Below are positions 59,056 to 64,000 of a stretch of DNA of 64,000 nucleotides, piece after piece. The position numbers and the translations under genes were made by a program. Source of the DNA: Costus lasius (Eukaryota; Streptophyta; Magnoliopsida; Zingiberales; Costaceae); contig CM050447.1 in the NCBI GenBank assembly GCA_027563935.2, positions 13,918,501-13,982,500 on the forward strand. Reading direction: 5' to 3'. The notes under the pieces were generated by a model. The model made no database searches and had not been told where the DNA came from. It saw only the letters and a list, made by a program, of their open reading frames with translations. Numbering within the stretch: the stretch's first letter is position 1; the number at the start of each line of letters is the position of its first letter.

Positions 59056-62000
59056 CTAGAGAACCGCCAAGAGGAAAAGGTACAGAACCATAGCCTTAGA
59101 CATACACAAACACATAAGTACTTGCATGTATCCTCTGCTCAGGTGTACCAAAATCTTGTTCTCGGGCACATCTGAAAAGGTTTATTCTTAGGATATAGTT
59201 CCTCTATTCACATCTGGCAAGCTACCCACTCAAAACAATGTTAATAAGACATGCCCCAATCACATTCTCATAATAGTGTCTTTAGGCATATAAAATAGCT
59301 TAGCACTTGGGATAGTATAGATAAGACTTGTACAATAAGCACATAAAAAATCCAATTTTCGGAGACAATTTCAAGACCATTCCCTCAATACAATGTGATT
59401 AAGACCCACATTCTCAAGCAAAAATTTATTGTTAGGTGCATTCCAGGGATGATTCACCTATAGGGTCATGTATCAAAGAATCAAAGCATATGATGATACT
59501 AAGATGTAGATAACAAAATCCTTATCTTAGTGACTATGTTAGAAACCCACAAACACATAAAAAAGGTCACGGCAAAGCCACTCCCCTAGAGGAAAAAGAC
59601 AAGCATGAGTATTCATTCTAAATTATCATGTTAAATAAATATTAAGTATGCATTTAAAAAGTGATCTAAACACTTAAAAAGCACCCCTCACATGACTGAA
59701 ATTGAGGGTACACATGCCAACAACGTCTGCGTCTAGAATGAATTAAGTAAACTTTCTTGGTAAAATGGATGTTCATGATGCGCACATATCTAGTGAGTAT
59801 TGCAGGTGTAGGTGGCTTGTGCAAACATTTCAAAGCTCTTTTCCAAATACTATATCATCAGATATTGTCAACAACACGGCATAAACTATTGAATCCTATG
59901 CCACCACCCACAAGAAACTGAATTCATGATCACTATGTGGGACCTCATCACTCTCGGATCCTTATTTCAGTTGCAGCCGTATATAGCAGGCACAATTACT
60001 AATCTGCAACTGAGTGGCCAACTTACCAAACATGTAAATTTTAATTTCAATTAATATGATCAATTCTGTAGAACCTTATCCCCCACTGCAAGTAAGCATC
60101 CTATTCGTGCTGCCATACATTTAAAATTACTGCTCTTTCACTCATCTTCTCAATGTTTGGTGGCAGTGCTGCCAACACCAGCTGAAAGTGATGGAAGATT
60201 TTGGTGGCAGGCCGGAAGAAACGATGATGACCAGTTAGTCATGAAAACAAATATTCATGCATGCATAGTTGATGAGGAGGAAATCTTTCCTTGTGAATCA
60301 GTGGACTTGTATAGACCTTGATTTGATGTTCATCTAGTTTCCTTGGGAATTAATGTATCCATCTCTGCAAGGCAAAGCTTTACTTCTCGAGGTCAAGGTC
60401 CTCAAATGTGGGAGAATGACTAAGAGTGATATATACCTAAGCTAAGATTACATGTTGTTTTGGTGCAACTATTTTGGTGGCATGAAGACTTTGATGTCCA
60501 ATCCTGCAAGAAAGCAAAAATAAGTGAAGTATCTTATACAATTCTATCAATCGATGTGCGGACTTTCGGTGCCTTCACTTTTTGATGTGTGGATTTTATG
60601 AGAAGTGAGAGATGTTTTAGTGCATTGATGAAAGAAGCAACAACTAAAAGTATGAAAGATCATGCCAAGCCAATAAGAAAAAGACCATCTGTGAGTAGGG
60701 GTGGACAAGTGCATGAGTGCAACCACAACCACCACCACTAGCTACTTATACAAATAAGCTCATGTGCAAAGTGTTGTCATTCAAGAATGCTAAAATCACA
60801 TGTACCATGAAGTGCAGCATAAAAGGAATTAATGCAAAGAAGAAAAATAGCCCACCCGTTTCCAGGTCTAGTTCAGACAACTCATGATGTTGGCATTGTG
60901 GGTTAGAGAGCTTTTTCTTTTTATCCACCACTTGCCTCGGATTCCAAGTCGCTTTCATTTGTTCTTTAGTTATATACATTGCTCCTTCAAATTGTTGCGT
61001 GCAATTATTGTGTATGTGTGATGAATGGAGGAAAAGTTATTACTTCATAATAAGTTAAGCAGTATTAACTTTATTTTGGGAGCTTCACTCATTCAAAAAA
61101 AAAATTATTATAGTCTGTTCGTTCAATATAAACAATAACAGATTCCTCTAAGTAAACATGGCATAGCCCGTATAATCTAGTGCTCTACTTTAAACAACTC
61201 TAGTAATCCGCTGATTCAGCGTTGACCAACCACCACCTACTCTAACAACAAGAATCTTTTTATTTTAAGGTATTAGTTTTCTCACTACTAAAGTTTACTT
61301 TAAGGCAATATAACCTATTTCACATGTTGAAGCTAGCAATCCTTAAATGTTAAGGCAAAGAGTTTAAGCTAAGGCAACGGGGAAGCCACAACAATCGAGC
61401 GAATGGCGATCAAGTAATAATATGAGGTAGCTTAATGATAAATGAGCAATTAAGAAATCATCAAAGGAAAGAAGAAGGTTGCAACAATCAATCAAATAGG
61501 TAATATAAAAAAATAATCAACGAAAAAACTGAATCTGCCACAAGTTCACGCGGAACTCACTAACCCAATGATTCTAACTGGGCAAAAGAACCCATATCAA
61601 CTACGATATCCTACATCATGGGCAATCATAAATTAATCTCATCAAGTACTACAGTTATGAGAGGATCAAGAGAATAACTGATGTAAAACAAGTCATGGGT
61701 AGTGTTATGTTTCCTGAGTAAAAGATTATACAATATAAACAAGCGTATAAAGCTATCGGAGATAAAATCTTGGTAGGTAAAAAAATTTAACCTGGCTGTT
61801 GTTATCCTCAAAAGACGGGCGGAAGGACCTGCCACTTAATTCTGACCACAAGTCCAAACCAACACAAGTTAGCGAAATGAAATTAGCTGAAGGAGAATTG
61901 AATCAGAAGACACGCACTCCTGACTAAATTCATGGGTTTGCTATCACGAGAGGATTCCAAAATGCTCATTCAGCCTGACAATTTAACATAAGCATGACAA

Positions 62001-62411
62001 GCCGCAGCTTGTGAAGCATGTTTGACGCCACCGAATAAAAAGATTGTATTTAGTAATAAGATGAAGTCGAAGATAGCAAATCATGCATGTTTGAATAACA
62101 ATTTCCTTCAAATATACATTAATATAGCACAATAACAAATATAAAAATCTGAGAAATACAGAAAGAATAGTTAATTGTTAGAGAAAACATAAAATATTAT
62201 CAAACAGGCTAGACAGACAATTGCGAGGCAATATTGATGGTCATCCCTCTCTCCACCCTCCCTCTTCAGTCTCGCTGCAAGCACCACACATTTTGAGAGG
62301 CAGGACTTACTATTCGAGTTAAGGGGTTATAATAGACTCCATCTCAACACACTATCAACACCATCATATTGAGGGGTGATCTAAAGCAGGCACCAATTCC
62401 ATTAACATGAA
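59056..62411. other. Intergenic between the retrotransposon nest and G-beta
   Basis: About 3.3 kb of AT-rich sequence. I read both strands and recognised no conserved exon, RNA gene or clear repeat; small ORFs near 60547-60979 and 61626-61835 resemble nothing known. The last few hundred bases may hold the G-beta 3' UTR. Confidence 0.5.
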
Positions 62412-63339
62412 TCAGATAACCCTCCTGTGCCCTCCAAATGCCCAAATCTGCCAGAATAATAAGTTGTTTCAAACTTGATGCATCATTGAGCAGTAAACAG
62501 TCAAGAAACAGCAAATAAAATCAGAGGAAAAGAGACATTGCAGGTAATAAGCAGGAAAAGAAAAGAGTTTTTCTCTAATTGGCCATGATCAGACCAATGC
62601 AAATATTACTACAACATACACCCCCCTGGATCTTAAAACCAAGGCATCAATCCAATTCTGGCAGTCACATCAGGAAGCACTAACACTTGAGGCTTGTACT
62701 AAATGAAGTTGTTAGATTTTGACATGCTCTATAAGGCAATTTATAATCTTCAAGTATTTATAAACGGATGTGGAAAACTCACCTTCAGGTTCCTGTCCCA
62801 ACTCCCTGTGCATAGAGCACTGCCATCAGAAGACAAACCTAAGCAACTTATGTGGGACTCATGAGAATTTTGAAGTGTTCCCAAGTCCAAAACCACCTAA
62901 TACAAAAAAAAAAGTAAGGTGTGCCTAATATTACTGAGAATACTATACTTAATTCAGATGGAAAGGGGTGCATACCTCAGCCAGTAGTGTGTCCCACACG
63001 TAACACTTGCCACTGGAATATCCAGCAAAGAGAAGTCTTCCAGAAATAGAGAAGGCAATGGATGTGACAATTTGGATATCATTGTTATTATTGTCATGCG
63101 GCTGAGTGTACACTTGAAGCTGATGTCCAGTTCTCATATCGTATAACCTGCATGTACTGTCATCAGAGCCAGTTCCGAACCTCTGTCCATCAGGGAAAAA
63201 CTTGACTGTGTTAACATCCCTGTGGTGACCGTGATAGGTCCGAACAGCCCTACTAGCAATTCGTGTATCCCATAATCGTGCAGTTGCATCACAGGAACCA
63301 GAAACAAACATGTTCGAATTTGAACTGTTGATTGAGACA
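62412..63339 (-). CDS. AGB1: Heterotrimeric G-protein beta subunit, last three exons (5' part beyond window)
   Basis: Exons 62976-63339, 62783-62896 and 62412-62447, all GT-AG and in frame, ending [11 protein letters not shown] and a TGA. They encode the C-terminal WD40 blades of G-beta: [75 protein letters not shown] and [14 protein letters not shown]-beta binds G-gamma and G-alpha at the plasma membrane and controls growth, stomata and immunity. A stretch rich in Asn/Asp (HDNNNNDIQ) lies between blades; GKCYVWDT replaces the usual GDCYVWDT. The first of these exons starts with the third base of a codon, so earlier exons must lie beyond 64000. AEVVLDLG is monocot-like. Confidence 0.96.
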
Positions 63340-63668
63340 CTGTAGAAATCAACAAGGAAAATGCATTTCAGGAGAATACATGTAATCATTTTCATTTAGT
63401 TTTTGTTGTTCTTAGAGCAGTTCCATTGCGTGTGGGGAATGGGAAAACACAAATTTCATAAAGAAGACATTGCTTTTGCAAAAGTGAAAAATTCCTTGAA
63501 GAACTCAATTTACCTAATGATGATTCAAGCTCAACACCTTTGGTCCGGATTTCTGTCTAAAATACTGATCAATATAAGTGTATGGGTCCATGGCTAGACT
63601 AATCCATACCAATTGGTCAGTACCGTATGCCCATGGTCAGACCAGTTCATGTGATACCGATTGGTATT

Positions 63669-63671
<3 letters not shown>

Positions 63672-63713
<42 letters not shown>
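63672..63713. repeat. (TA)n microsatellite
   Basis: About 20 TA units in a G-beta intron. The flanking stretches (GTACCGTATG, TACCGATTGGTAT and CATCGGACTAGTACC) contain GGTAC/GACCG-type motifs suggestive of an old repeat. Confidence 0.95.
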
Positions 63714-63716
<3 letters not shown>

Positions 63717-64000
63717 GACACCGACCTTGTACATCGGACTAGTACCTACGGACCGTTTTTTGTTTTCTTGCTACGCACCAAGTCACGGGGAATTACTATT
63801 TACAGAAACATGCCTGCTTAAGTTTACTTCTATACAACTTGAGCAGTAAAGGTTTCAAATAAGTGAACCAACATCTCTGCCTTGTAATTCTTTACTACAC
63901 AAACCCCATACTAACAGTGCAACATTGGACCTCCTTTTCTACTTAAATTTTCATAAAGCATTTCACAACAGTATAAATGTTGACTCAAGGACCAGATAAA

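Noticed and set aside
1..64000. tRNA, rRNA, miRNA genes or CRISPR arrays
   Set aside because: I saw no cloverleaf or conserved RNA gene; the only hairpins are transposon-like or exon-derived. A tRNAscan or Rfam search would be decisive.

Overview
This window is nuclear DNA of a flowering plant. Its genes have many introns with GT-AG boundaries, AT-rich intergenic DNA and plant-type LTR retrotransposons. The G-protein beta exons and the GC-rich first exons look monocot-like, and the gene structure does not look grass-like; I cannot name the species. The genes are of plant families: prolylcarboxypeptidase-like S28 peptidase, DUF616 (TOD1/MUCI70 family), HCF164, a nepenthesin-type aspartic protease, GPAT9, a BOI-type RING ligase and heterotrimeric G-protein beta.

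Layout. Positions 1-9149 repeat 19438-27942 almost base for base, apart from small indels and insertions, so the left half is a tandem segmental duplication. One unit is about 9150-27942; the other runs off the left edge and ends at 9149. The right-hand unit with its flank carries a complete DUF616 gene (17361-20035, minus) and a complete PRCP-like gene (21615-29034, minus). The left-hand unit carries only PRCP exons 2-10 (2695-7838) and a frameshifted DUF616 exon 1 (268-575). At the junction lie a retroelement-like stretch (9150-10220) and the 5' part of an HCF164 gene (10221-about 14085), broken inside its thioredoxin exon. At 14868-16210, two inverted copies of DUF616 exon 1 flank a copy of DUF616 exon 5.

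Right of the duplication come an intronless aspartic protease (29417-30688, minus), a complete 12-exon GPAT9 gene (32138-42750, minus), a 178-bp tandem repeat array (44980-45740), a 3-exon BOI-like RING E3 gene (45812-46791, plus) and the last three exons of a G-protein beta gene (62412-63339, minus, continuing off the right edge). GPAT9 and the RING gene are head to head.

Between 47468 and 59055 are two nested non-autonomous LTR retrotransposons, both on the minus strand. The outer one has only gag-like sequence between its LTRs. Its 5' LTR is split by an inner element (50939-58666, 5-bp target duplication) with degraded gag and protease and a late plant-retrotransposon ORF, but no visible reverse transcriptase or integrase.

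The genes do not form a pathway: GPAT9 makes lysophosphatidic acid for glycerolipids, the RING ligase and G-beta are signalling proteins, and the peptidases act in secretory or vacuolar compartments. The most interesting points are the possible HCF164-PRCP chimera at the duplication junction and the exon-derived inverted repeat, which could feed small RNAs back on the intact DUF616 gene.
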